A stretch of DNA of 14,749 nt from JAZDMK01 sp043800975 (GCA_043800975.1 JAZDMK010000127.1:1-14749), one strand, 5' to 3'. Shown: positions 1 to 8,178, numbered from the stretch's first letter. Program-made: numbers and translations. The notes: generated from the letters alone by a model not told the origin.

Positions 1-2076
1 GCGCAGGACGGCTCATCGAAAGCGCAGCAGATAACCAAAGGCGGAAACAATTATAAATATGCGTTCCAGTGGTCGCCCGACAGTAAAAAGATTTTGTGGA
101 GCGATCGCAAGCAGCGTTTGCTATACATCGATATTGAAACCAAAACAGAAAAAGTAATTGAGTCTTCTAACGAGGGTGAATACAGGGATTTCACGTGGTC
201 GCCCAACAGCAAATATGTGGCGTATGTAAAACCCAAACAGGATGAACAGTCGCGTATTTTTATTTACGAACTGGAAAGCGGAAAATCGAATGCTGTTACC
301 GAAGGCTGGTACGACTCGAACCGCCCGGCTTTCAGCAGTGATGGTAAATTTTTATTCTTTGCTTCCAACCGCGATTTCAATCCGATATACAGCTGGACCG
401 AATGGAACCATGCCTATGTGGATATGACACGCATTTATTTTGTAACGCTGAGCAAAGACACCAAAAACCCGCTGGCTCCGGTGGATGATGAAGTGACGTT
501 GAAATCGGATACTGCCAAAAAAGAAAAAGCGAAAGGTGAAAATTCCGGTAAAATTGATTTTGAAGGAATCGAACAACGCATCGTTGTAATTCCCGGTGAT
601 GCCTCCAACTATTGGAACCTGGCTTGTTCGGGCGATATACTTTATTATTTCAAACAAAGCGTGGGCGATGAAAAAGCAGGCATGAAAATGTTTGATCTGA
701 AAGACAAAAAAGAAAATGATCTGGGATCGTGCAACAATTTTAAAATTTCGGCCGATGGTAAGAAGATGCTGGTTTCGGGCAGTGGCAAGAATTACGTGAT
801 TGATTGCCCGCGTTCGAAAATGGATTTAAAGGATGCGGTGGATCAATCGAACATGGAAGTGCTCGTGAATTTAAAAGAAGAATGGAAACAGATTTTTTAT
901 GAAAGCTGGCGACAGATGCGCGACTGCTTCTATGCTCCCAATATGCATGAAGTGAACTGGGATAAGATGAAAAAGAAATACGAAGTGCTGCTCCCATACG
1001 TGAATCAGCGTGCCGACCTGACCTACCTCATTGGTGAGATGATCGGAGAACTGAGCACAGGGCATGCATACACCGGTGGCGGCGACAAACCCGAACCCAA
1101 GAAAATTAAACTGGGCCTGTTGGGTGCCGAACTTTCGCGGCATACAAGCGGATATTATCAGATCAACACCATACTGAAAGGCGAAAACTGGGATCCTGCT
1201 TTGCGTTCACCGTTGACGGAAGTAGGCGTGAAAGCGTATCCCGGAAATTACATTCTTGCCGTGAATGGTAAAAGTGTAAAGGATGTCAATGACATTTACG
1301 AATTGTTGGTAAATACCGCCGACATTCAGGTTGAGCTTACATTGAACAGCATGCCTTCGGAAATCGGAAGCTGGAAACAGATTGTGGTTCCCATTGCCGA
1401 TGAATCGAAACTGTATTACTTCAACTGGGTGCGCGGCAACATTGAAAAGGTAAACAAAGCTACCGGCGGAAAAGTAGGCTACATCCACATTCCCGACATG
1501 GGCGTGGAAGGGCTGAATGAATTTGCGAAATATTATTACCCTCAGTTTAACAAAACTGCATTGATCATTGACGACCGCGGAAACGGCGGCGGCAACGTAT
1601 CGCCAATGATTGCAGAACGTCTGGCGCGACAGCCCATCATCATGAAAGCCATGCGCAACAACACCGGATCGCCTAGCCCGTTCGACTTTGTGCAGGGTCC
1701 TAAAGTTTTGCTGATGGATAATTATTCGGCATCGGATGGTGATTTATTTCCTTACAGATTTCAGAAAATGAAACTCGGAAAGACAATTGGCGTGCGCACC
1801 TGGGGCGGCGTTGTGGGCATACGCGGTTCGTATCCGTTTATCGACGGCGGTTATCTGAACAAACCCGAATTTGCACATTACGATCTGGAAGGTAAAAACT
1901 GGGTGATTGAAGGCTATGGTGTGGATCCTGAAATTGTAATTGACAACGATCCTGCAAAAGAATATGCGGGCAATGATGAGCAGTTGAACAAAGCGATTGA
2001 ACAGATTCTGGAAGCCTTGAAATCGTTTAAACCTTACGAAACGAATCCGCCGAAGTTCCCGGATAAATCAAAATGA
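1..2076 (+). CDS. Tricorn-type S41 peptidase, C-terminal part (5' end outside window)
   Basis: The reading frame is open from base 1 to the TGA at 2074-2076 (691 codons), so the first in-frame TTG at 94 is internal and not a start. Numbering the first codon as 1, residues about 19-135 hold PD40/WD40-like beta-propeller blades (WSPDSK, WSPNSK, FSSDGK). A lysine-rich linker lies near 170-185, and a PDZ-like segment (ILAVNGKSVKDVNDIYELL) starts near 417. The S41 core follows. The tricorn catalytic set appears present: His355 in STGHAYTGGGD, Ser578 in SASDGD and Glu637 in WVIEGYG, with the glycine-rich DDRGNGGG near 524. Family members hydrolyse peptides, and in bacteria are often exported. The missing N-terminus should hold the rest of the propeller and any signal peptide. 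The gene is convergent with the glycosyltransferase operon. Family assignment is secure; substrate and location are unknown. Confidence 0.93.
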   Translation, partial: AQDGSSKAQQITKGGNNYKYAFQWSPDSKKILWSDRKQRLLYIDIETKTEKVIESSNEGEYRDFTWSPNSKYVAYVKPKQDEQSRIFIYELESGKSNAVTEGWYDSNRPAFSSDGKFLFFASNRDFNPIYSWTEWNHAYVDMTRIYFVTLSKDTKNPLAPVDDEVTLKSDTAKKEKAKGENSGKIDFEGIEQRIVVIPGDASNYWNLACSGDILYYFKQSVGDEKAGMKMFDLKDKKENDLGSCNNFKISADGKKMLVSGSGKNYVIDCPRSKMDLKDAVDQSNMEVLVNLKEEWKQIFYESWRQMRDCFYAPNMHEVNWDKMKKKYEVLLPYVNQRADLTYLIGEMIGELSTGHAYTGGGDKPEPKKIKLGLLGAELSRHTSGYYQINTILKGENWDPALRSPLTEVGVKAYPGNYILAVNGKSVKDVNDIYELLVNTADIQVELTLNSMPSEIGSWKQIVVPIADESKLYYFNWVRGNIEKVNKATGGKVGYIHIPDMGVEGLNEFAKYYYPQFNKTALIIDDRGNGGGNVSPMIAERLARQPIIMKAMRNNTGSPSPFDFVQGPKVLLMDNYSASDGDLFPYRFQKMKLGKTIGVRTWGGVVGIRGSYPFIDGGYLNKPEFAHYDLEGKNWVIEGYGVDPEIVIDNDPAKEYAGNDEQLNKAIEQILEALKSFKPYETNPPKFPDKSK

Positions 2077-2132
2077 TCTTCGATTTTCAATTATTCACTT
2101 CATTGTTTGTTTTCAAAGGTGTTCATGCGCTC

Positions 2133-2148
2133 GCCCGCCGCGGCGGGC
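2133..2148. repeat. Perfect 16-bp GC palindrome between convergent genes
   Basis: GCCCGCCGCGGCGGGC reads the same on both strands and sits 57 bases after the tricorn stop and 20 bases after the minus-strand GT4 stop. It is all G and C in an otherwise AT-rich spacer. No T run follows it directly on either strand; the nearest is around 2167-2177 on the plus strand. It could act as a bidirectional hairpin terminator or be one copy of a dispersed palindromic element. Sequence symmetry is certain, role is not. Confidence 0.6.
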
Positions 2149-2167
2149 TCGGCTGACAATTTACGAT

Positions 2168-3103
2168 TTATTTTTTTGAAGTGTTTTCGTAGACTTTTAA
2201 AATCTGCGGGGCGATAATCTGATTGCTGAATTGCAAGGCCTGCTTTCTTGTGTCGTATCGTTTGCCGTCGGCAAGAACTTTTTCCAGCGCATCTTTCAAA
2301 GCAGTTGCATTGGGTTCAACCACGTAGCAGGATTCTGCATTGGATAAAACATTTTTAACATCACCCACATCCACTGAAACAACCGGGCAGTTGCAGGCCA
2401 GCGCTTCCTTCACAATCAGCGGGCCGGTTTCGTAATGTGAAGTAACAAGCAATGCATTGCATGCACTCAACAATTTCACCACTTCATTTCTTGTATATCC
2501 TGCCAGGTTGATCAGCTCGGCATCGCTCAGCCGGCGCATGCACTCTGCCGCCAGCGAATAATTTTTAACGGGATCTTTAAAGGAACCCGAGAATAAAATA
2601 TACTTCTTCTGCAGATCGAAGTTCAGTTCTTTTCGTGCCTCTTCCCTGTCCATAGGATTAAAAACATCGGGATTAATTCCGCAGGGAATCACCGAACACT
2701 TGCCCGATCCGGCAGGCTGCATTCCGGGATGCGTTACAATATTCCATACTGCATTTCTAAATGCAATACCCGATAAAAAATGAGATATCCTTCCGTGCTT
2801 TAATGAATACGCATTGGATTCATCCGGCAGATCCAGCCCATGATAGGTTATAACAACAGGAACAAGGCTTTGCAGAACACTCAGAAAACCGCAAAGACCA
2901 TAATGTGCATGAATCAGATCATACTTATTTTTTTTAAGCTTTCGTTTCAGGTGTGGGAAATTCCGCAGGTAGCCAAAGGGTCCGTGTCCGTGAAGTGCAT
3001 AGATATCCACATTGCATCCGGCATTACGAAGCGCCTCCACCTGATCGGCCACAAAAGGGCGAACGTTTCCACGGTTGGCACTTGCAACTACAAGAACATT
3101 CAT
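2168..3103 (-). CDS. Glycosyltransferase family 4 (GT-B fold)
   Basis: This 311-residue protein has the features of a retaining GT-B glycosyltransferase. The N-terminal half starts with the strand MNVLVVASANRGN and carries DLIHAHYG near 62-69 and a THPG segment near 124-127. The second half begins around VIPCGINPDVF (138-148), followed by ILFSGSFKDPVKNY (169-182). The nucleotide-sugar EX7E pair is present as ETGPLIVKE (E225, E233), followed by ALACNCPVVSVDVGD. It is shorter than most GT4 enzymes (about 350-400), but both ends look complete. Its ATG overlaps the stop of the upstream DUF354 gene by four bases (ATGA, 3100-3103), indicating translational coupling. It is the last gene of a four-gene operon, probably for surface polysaccharide. 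Donor and acceptor sugars cannot be read from the sequence. Confidence 0.9.
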   Translation of the reverse strand: MNVLVVASANRGNVRPFVADQVEALRNAGCNVDIYALHGHGPFGYLRNFPHLKRKLKKNKYDLIHAHYGLCGFLSVLQSLVPVVITYHGLDLPDESNAYSLKHGRISHFLSGIAFRNAVWNIVTHPGMQPAGSGKCSVIPCGINPDVFNPMDREEARKELNFDLQKKYILFSGSFKDPVKNYSLAAECMRRLSDAELINLAGYTRNEVVKLLSACNALLVTSHYETGPLIVKEALACNCPVVSVDVGDVKNVLSNAESCYVVEPNATALKDALEKVLADGKRYDTRKQALQFSNQIIAPQILKVYENTSKK

Positions 3104-4167
3104 GGCAGTTTACATTTAAAACGGTCGGGCAAGGCTGTGTCCTTCGCCAATTGAGCCTTTGAGTCGGGCCAGTTTTCAACGAACCAGACAATAAAATCTT
3201 TTACATTGATATTTTCAGCAAAGAATTTCTCCAATTTCTTCGTCTGATTATTTCTGGATGCGGGATCATTGATAATCTCAATGGCTTTTTGAATCAGAGA
3301 ATCCGTATCACCACAATACTTCAGCAACTGAAATTTATTTTCCAGTTCATCGAGATAACCAAAGCGCATGTAGTGATACAATGCGGGCGTTCCGAGCAGT
3401 GCCGCTTCAGAAGCCACCGTGGCACCTTCGCTGATCACAAGCTCTGCCTTTGCCATGGCATGATGCAATAAGGAAGGCGGAATGTGCAATGCATATTTTT
3501 TTAAAGCGCCGGGAAGCTCTTCTTCAGAAGAAATCAAAACAGGAAGAATTTCTGATAAACGTTTCACCAGTTCCTCGCGGTTGATATTACTCTTGTATGC
3601 CTGATCGTGCAGCGCATTGTGCGAAATAACACGCAATAAAATATACCGCTCCGGAAAATTGTGAAGCGAACTTTTTCGGTAATCGTCCCCGGTGGATGAA
3701 TGAATATAGGCCAGCTCTTTTAATCCGGAAATACGAATATGCTTTTTTCCCAACGATTTTTTATAGCAGACCGGTGTGATAATGGAGTTTGTAAAAGGCT
3801 TATACAACAAGCGTATCAATGGGGAATGTTCTGTATCATTAAATGCGATATGCGGCTTTCGCATAATGAATGCGGCATGTGCAGCATAAGGCGAACAAAA
3901 ACTCAGAAACAAATCGGGACGAAAGCGGCGTGCAGCCCTGATCAGGCGCATATCCGCCTTAAAAAGATGGAAAAACTTTCCGATCAGATTGGTTGACCCT
4001 TTACCTCGAACCACATGAGGAAGTTCAAATGAATCCACCAGCGGAAGATTACAGTCTTTGTCGCGGACAGAAAGCATCACATCGTGACCATTCCTTTTCA
4101 GGTCGATCGCGATATTGTGAAAAAAATGCAACTCCGCCGGATGCCCGACATCAATAAAAATCCTCAT
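3100..4167 (-). CDS. DUF354 (COG1817) family protein, putative GT-B glycosyltransferase
   Basis: The 355-residue protein opens with MRIFIDVGHPAELHFFHNI, the hallmark of DUF354/COG1817 proteins. These are distantly related to MurG and UDP-GlcNAc 2-epimerase and found in polysaccharide loci. Other family-like segments are FNDTEHSPL (109-117) and the donor-binding-like SEGATVASEAALLGTPALYH (246-265), with the glycine and glutamate pattern of a GT-B C-terminal domain. No membrane segments or signal peptide are visible, so it is probably cytoplasmic or peripheral on the inner membrane. It starts 27 bases after the stop of the GT2 gene at 4195 and overlaps the following GT4 gene by ATGA, so it is the third gene of the operon. 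The exact reaction is unknown for the family; the glycosyltransferase role is inferred from fold and context. Confidence 0.85.
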   Translation of the reverse strand: MRIFIDVGHPAELHFFHNIAIDLKRNGHDVMLSVRDKDCNLPLVDSFELPHVVRGKGSTNLIGKFFHLFKADMRLIRAARRFRPDLFLSFCSPYAAHAAFIMRKPHIAFNDTEHSPLIRLLYKPFTNSIITPVCYKKSLGKKHIRISGLKELAYIHSSTGDDYRKSSLHNFPERYILLRVISHNALHDQAYKSNINREELVKRLSEILPVLISSEEELPGALKKYALHIPPSLLHHAMAKAELVISEGATVASEAALLGTPALYHYMRFGYLDELENKFQLLKYCGDTDSLIQKAIEIINDPASRNNQTKKLEKFFAENINVKDFIVWFVENWPDSKAQLAKDTALPDRFKCKLP

Positions 4168-4194
4168 TGAATGCTTGTAATGCTTCGATCAAAA

Positions 4195-5142
4195 TTACAA
4201 AACTTTTTCATACCGAATTTCCTTTTTCCTGCGGGGCCAGAAAAAAAGAAAGGATAAGCCTACAACTACATCGCGCAGGAAGTAAAACGGTATCCGCATG
4301 AAAAAGTCAGTGATCGTTCGTGGTTTTTTCAGAATACTGCGAAGCACAAGCGGGATCAGGTATACAAACAAAAACAGATAGCTATAACAAACCGCCAATG
4401 AAACAGAAACGGGCAATAACAAAAGGTTGTAATCATTCCTGATCAGCAAGGGCCAGAGCGCAGGGTTGAAAATGTGTTCGCTATACAACAATCCACGGTA
4501 CAAAAAGTTCTTATCGCGGAAAAGCATTTTCCACATTCGCTTTCGGTTCATATAATCGAGAGAGCGATGCACGGCCAGCACTTCCGGAACGGAATACATG
4601 GTCACATTTCTTCTTTTCAGGCGCAGGAAAAAATCAGCATCCTGTTTTTTTCTGTAATAATTTCGCATTCCATCAACCAGGCTCCATGTGGTTTCCCGAA
4701 GCATAAAGAAACCACCCATGGTATTCAGGTAGTATGAATTGGAGAACGGGTGAAAAACTACACCATCACCTGTTTGATTCTTGTTTTGATTAGTAAACCA
4801 TCCGGTAACCAGTTGATTCTTTTCCAGGGCATTGAGCAAAGTACCGACTGCGCCTTTTTTCAGAATCATATCGGCATCCACAAAAAGCAGAATACCGTAG
4901 CGTGCATTTTGCTTACCAACATTACGCGCCACTGCGGCATTGATGCATTTTTCATTCAGAATAAAAATGGAAGTCACACCCGACGCTTTCGCAATCTCAA
5001 CACTACGATCCTCCGAGGCTGAATCAACATAAATAATCTCTGCATCGTCAACTGCAGCATTGTTCAGGCTTTCCTTAACAGAAACAACACATTCTGAAAG
5101 ATTTTTTTCTTCGTTTCGTCCGATGATAATGACAGAAATCAT
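4195..5142 (-). CDS. Glycosyltransferase family 2 with C-terminal membrane segments
   Basis: This 315-residue GT-A enzyme starts with MISVIIIGRNEEKNLSECV, the nucleotide-binding strand and loop of GT2 proteins. It has YVDSASEDRSVEIA (38-51), the metal-binding DXD as VDADM (D89, D91), and a late QDADFFLRLKRR segment (167-178) in the place of the catalytic ED motif. Residues about 238-268 and 285-303 are strongly hydrophobic, suggesting one or two membrane helices and a re-entrant C-terminus that tether it to the inner membrane. A basic tail (PRRKKEIR) follows. It overlaps the upstream GT2 gene by four bases (ATGA, 5139-5142), so the two are translationally coupled. Likely role: adding a sugar to a lipid-linked surface glycan. 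The specific sugar is unknown. Confidence 0.9.
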   Translation of the reverse strand: MISVIIIGRNEEKNLSECVVSVKESLNNAAVDDAEIIYVDSASEDRSVEIAKASGVTSIFILNEKCINAAVARNVGKQNARYGILLFVDADMILKKGAVGTLLNALEKNQLVTGWFTNQNKNQTGDGVVFHPFSNSYYLNTMGGFFMLRETTWSLVDGMRNYYRKKQDADFFLRLKRRNVTMYSVPEVLAVHRSLDYMNRKRMWKMLFRDKNFLYRGLLYSEHIFNPALWPLLIRNDYNLLLLPVSVSLAVCYSYLFLFVYLIPLVLRSILKKPRTITDFFMRIPFYFLRDVVVGLSFLFFWPRRKKEIRYEKVL

Positions 5143-6047
5143 GGTTTACGCGTCAGTCCTTTCACACCTTTTCTGCCGTCGCGGATTCCATCCAGCACGG
5201 CGCTTCTGAGTTTCCATTCTACTCCTCTGAAAAATAGTCCCAGCACACGCTTCCTGTCTTTCTTTATTTGCAACGAAAGAAAATAATTGTATTGAGGATG
5301 ATCTTTGTGTTTCTCCAAAAAGAGGTAAATATTTCTTGAAATGTAATATTCCCGGAAGGATGAGCTGCTTCCAGCTTCACCACCAATGTGATGAAGTATT
5401 TTTAATTCAGAATCACAAAAAACCGGAATATATGATTTCCACGATGTATAGCAAAAATCTGCATCCTCTGCATACATAAAAAAAGTTTCATCAAGCAGAC
5501 CTGTTTTTTCGATTACAGCGTTTGGAAACATCATAAAACAGCCGGAAACATAGTCGACTGTTTCATTCCGAAAATCACCTTCATATTCATTCCTGCAATT
5601 ATTAAATGTCGTTTTACTTTTTTCAAAAAGGGTCCATCCGGCATTATGAATCTTTTCAGGTTCGGAAAAGTGATAAACAGAAGGACCGACAACACAGGGT
5701 TGCACAGGGTTAGAAAAATATTTACTAATCATTTTATCCAGCAATTGAGGATCAGGAATGATGACATCGTTATTAGTCAGAAGAATGATGTCATCTTTAG
5801 AAATGTTTAGATTTTGAACAGCATAATTGCAGGCTCCGGGCCAACCCAAATTTTCGGAAGTGTGCAAAACACTAACATCAGGAAAAATTTTACTGAAGTC
5901 ATCATCAAAATGCTTTTCAGGCTGATTGTTTACAACAATAATTTTCTTCATCGCATACTCCTGCTTTCGAAATGACACAAGCGCTTCATATAGAAGTGCC
6001 ATACTACCAAAATGAGGAATAATGATATGAATGCAGGGTAAACTCAA
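5139..6047 (-). CDS. Glycosyltransferase family 2, COG1216/rhamnosyltransferase-like
   Basis: The protein has 302 residues. The GT-A core is clear: CIHIIIPHFGSMALLYEAL at the N-terminus, KKIIVVNNQPE (34-44), ENLGWPGACNYAV (65-77), the DXD-equivalent LLTNNDV (89-95) and MYAEDADFCYTSW (191-203) holding the acidic catalytic pair. This arrangement is typical of COG1216 enzymes in O-antigen and exopolysaccharide loci. The start is a TTG at 6045-6047. It is chosen because the first beta strand lies only a few residues inside and no ATG precedes it; the next ATG would remove that strand. It is the first gene of the minus-strand operon (GT2-GT2-DUF354-GT4) and lies divergent to the sulfotransferase with only 56 bases between starts. 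No clear minus-strand promoter box was found there. Confidence 0.88.
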   Translation of the reverse strand: MSLPCIHIIIPHFGSMALLYEALVSFRKQEYAMKKIIVVNNQPEKHFDDDFSKIFPDVSVLHTSENLGWPGACNYAVQNLNISKDDIILLTNNDVIIPDPQLLDKMISKYFSNPVQPCVVGPSVYHFSEPEKIHNAGWTLFEKSKTTFNNCRNEYEGDFRNETVDYVSGCFMMFPNAVIEKTGLLDETFFMYAEDADFCYTSWKSYIPVFCDSELKILHHIGGEAGSSSSFREYYISRNIYLFLEKHKDHPQYNYFLSLQIKKDRKRVLGLFFRGVEWKLRSAVLDGIRDGRKGVKGLTRKP

Positions 6048-6065
6048 GCTGCCTGATTTTTTTTG

Positions 6066-6073
6066 TAAATTTG
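6066..6073 (+). promoter_or_regulatory. Bacteroidota -7 promoter box (TAAATTTG) for sulfotransferase
   Basis: TAAATTTG matches the Bacteroidota housekeeping -7 consensus TAnnTTTG at all fixed positions. Transcription starting about six bases later would give a leader of roughly 25 bases before the ATG at 6104. That argues against the in-frame TTG at 6071, which lies inside the box. A TTG at the -33 position is not evident, so strength is uncertain. Confidence 0.5.
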
Positions 6074-6103
6074 TTAAAATTAATCATTTTTCCAATCACC
6101 CGA

Positions 6104-7054
6104 ATGCCCGAAAATAAAACCATATTTATCCATATCGGAATTCCAAAGACGGCAAGTACATTTTTGCAGCAAAAAGTATTTTCTGAAATACCGGGCATAC
6201 AACTGATAACTCTTCCAGACACGCAGCTTGACAAAGCATTCGGGATGCTTCAATATGCTGATGATTCTATTTACAACGCATCATTTGTAAAAAATGCGAT
6301 TGAAAAACGTTTTCTTCCTGATTCAAAAAAAATTCTCATTTCGGATGAAGGGTTTTCAGGTCGCTTAAAAAACCTGAATTGTATTAACCGCAGTCTTATT
6401 GCAAATCGTCTGAAGCAAATTTTTCCAGATGCACAAATACTTATTTTCCTACGTGGTCAGGAATCTATGCTGTGGGCCCATTACAGTCAAAGTATTAAAA
6501 ACACGCTTGAAATTAAAAGGATCGGGGAATATTATCGGCATCCCGATTTTGCAAATTTCCTGAACATTTATTCAAGTAAAAATAAATATCAGAAAATTGG
6601 TTATTACAGCCATGCCGGACATTGTAGCCCGGAATGCTTCCGCTACTACGAATTGATTCATTTGTACAAAAGTCTTTTTGAGAAAGTTGAAGTTATTCTT
6701 TATGAAGATCTTATTAAAAATCCCAATTCTATAAAAAATAAGCTGGAAGTTTTTTTTAACGAACTACTTTCTGAAAAAACGAATGACTCTGAAAAAAGGA
6801 TTAACCAAGGGATATATGGTGATAAGCTCAATAAGAAATGGTTTGCAAACAAAACCTATTTTCTGTTAAGAAAAAAATGGATGCGAAATTTTGTTTATTT
6901 CTTTTATAAAAAACGAGTCGATCATTTTATGAAACTGGAAAAGGAATTTATTCATTCCGTTGCAACTACTTTTTACAAAGAAGACAATTTGAAAATTCTA
7001 AAACAGTATCCTGAAATTGGTCTCTCACAATACCCCGATAAATATAGGACCTAG
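6104..7054 (+). CDS. PAPS-dependent sulfotransferase family protein
   Basis: This is a 316-residue cytoplasmic-type sulfotransferase. The 5'-phosphosulfate loop is clear near the N-terminus: FIHIGIPKTASTFLQQKV, with K15 and T16-A17-S18-T19. The second cofactor segment is ILIFLRGQESMLWAHYSQ (residues 112-129), starting the expected Arg117 region. The Ser usually eight residues after that Arg appears to be Ala125, which is odd; Ser128 might substitute. The family transfers sulfate from PAPS to hydroxyls of sugars or other acceptors. The ATG at 6104 is preferred over TTG 6071, which would add 11 residues and lies in the promoter box. The gene is AT-rich (15 of 60 bases are G or C in 6841-6900), is the only plus-strand gene among glycosyltransferases, and shares CTAG (7051-7054) with the converging GT4 gene. 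Acceptor is probably the local surface glycan (inference). Confidence 0.85.
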   Translation: MPENKTIFIHIGIPKTASTFLQQKVFSEIPGIQLITLPDTQLDKAFGMLQYADDSIYNASFVKNAIEKRFLPDSKKILISDEGFSGRLKNLNCINRSLIANRLKQIFPDAQILIFLRGQESMLWAHYSQSIKNTLEIKRIGEYYRHPDFANFLNIYSSKNKYQKIGYYSHAGHCSPECFRYYELIHLYKSLFEKVEVILYEDLIKNPNSIKNKLEVFFNELLSEKTNDSEKRINQGIYGDKLNKKWFANKTYFLLRKKWMRNFVYFFYKKRVDHFMKLEKEFIHSVATTFYKEDNLKILKQYPEIGLSQYPDKYRT

Positions 7055-8166
7055 CTTATTTTGTCTACTATGCTTTTAAAATACAATGCGAATTTTTCAA
7101 TAGTATGATTCTCTCTTACGTGTTTTGAAGCTGCTTTTCCAAGAATTCTGCACTTCTCGGGCGACTTAAGTAAATCAAGTACAACTTTGGCTATTTCATC
7201 TGCATTTTCTTTAACAAGTATTCCTGTCCCGGGAATAATTAAATCTCTGGTTTCTCCAACATCTGTTGCAACTACAGCGTTTTCGCAGGCCATCGCTTCA
7301 ATTAGTGATTGAGAAGGGTAATTGTTATCGGTTTGTAATGCAAGAAAAATCATATTTTCTGAAAGAACCTTTTTCAACTCTGTTGTATAAAATGAGTGCA
7401 CATGATCGTTTAATTTGTTCTGCTTGATAAATGATTCGATTTTGTTTTCAAACGAACTGCCTTTCCCCAATAAATAAAACTGAACATCTTTGTTTTCGAC
7501 AAGTACTTTGCGCGCTACTTCCAGAAAAAGCATCGGATTTTTATTCTTATCAAATCGGGCAGCAAATGCAACGGTATTCCTTTTTTCCTTCACTTCAATA
7601 TCACAGTAATCAATGAAAGTGCAGGGTGAAACAGAATAGCTTTTGGGTGAGGCACCTGCTTTTCTAATGTTCCTGTACCGTTCCTCACTAAGAAAATCAA
7701 CATGATCAGCAAACTCAAAGGAACTTACGTATGAATCACTTCCTTTCAAAAAGCTTGTGCCACTATGCGAATCTGAAGGATCATTGTAACCCAGAACAAA
7801 TTTAAAATTCAGGCCTTCACTTTTAAGCTTTGCAGCAGCAAACGCGCCCTGCCAGAATGAATAAACGATATCAATTTTCTGATTAACGATTTGCTCTTTT
7901 AGAAATTTGCAGTCATCTTTTAAACGTTTTCTTCTTCCAAAAAAAGATCGTTGATCGGTCCGGTGAAATGAATAAACATTTTCTCCTGAAACGTTTATTC
8001 CTTGTATAAATAGAGACTCCTGCCTCTCCTTAGTAATGAGCAAAAAATAATTATTATCGAAATCCGTTTTAGACAAATGCTTGAAAAGTCTTGCGAATCT
8101 TTTCTCAGCGCCGCCAATCAGGGGTCCTCCGAAAAGTGCAAAAGCAATATTTTTTTTTCTGTTCAA
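7051..8166 (-). CDS. Glycosyltransferase family 4 (GT-B fold), start re-called
   Basis: This retaining GT4-type enzyme shows KKNIAFALFGGPLIGGAEKR near the N-terminus, DIVYSFWQGAFAAAK mid N-domain, TVAFAARFDKNKNP opening the C-domain, YLLGKGSSFENK, and the donor segment NYPSQSLIEAMACENAVVAT followed by DVGETRDLI and GILV. The first Glu of the usual EX7E pair is Asn here, while the second Glu is kept. A longer frame exists from ATG at 8220, but its codons 4-14 are the intrinsic terminator of the upstream porP gene. The TTG at 8164-8166 gives MNRKKNIAFALFGG, the normal start for the family, at 371 residues. The last codon overlaps the sulfotransferase stop in CTAG. Probably adds a sugar in the same glycan pathway as the genes at 2168-6047; specificity unknown. 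Confidence 0.85.
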   Translation of the reverse strand: MNRKKNIAFALFGGPLIGGAEKRFARLFKHLSKTDFDNNYFLLITKERQESLFIQGINVSGENVYSFHRTDQRSFFGRRKRLKDDCKFLKEQIVNQKIDIVYSFWQGAFAAAKLKSEGLNFKFVLGYNDPSDSHSGTSFLKGSDSYVSSFEFADHVDFLSEERYRNIRKAGASPKSYSVSPCTFIDYCDIEVKEKRNTVAFAARFDKNKNPMLFLEVARKVLVENKDVQFYLLGKGSSFENKIESFIKQNKLNDHVHSFYTTELKKVLSENMIFLALQTDNNYPSQSLIEAMACENAVVATDVGETRDLIIPGTGILVKENADEIAKVVLDLLKSPEKCRILGKAASKHVRENHTIEKFALYFKSIVDKIS

Positions 8167-8178
8167 GACGAAAGTATT

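Noticed and set aside
871..1143. Open frames antisense to the tricorn gene and other overlapping frames
   Set aside because: They are shadows of strongly supported coding genes and encode no recognisable domains.
6071..6103. TTG start at 6071 for the sulfotransferase
   Set aside because: The codon is inside the promoter box, and the ATG at 6104 gives the usual few residues before the PAPS loop.
7064..7106. Hairpin TACTAT...ATAGTA as a terminator for the sulfotransferase
   Set aside because: The arms are only six AT-rich bases with a loop of almost 30 and no following T run.
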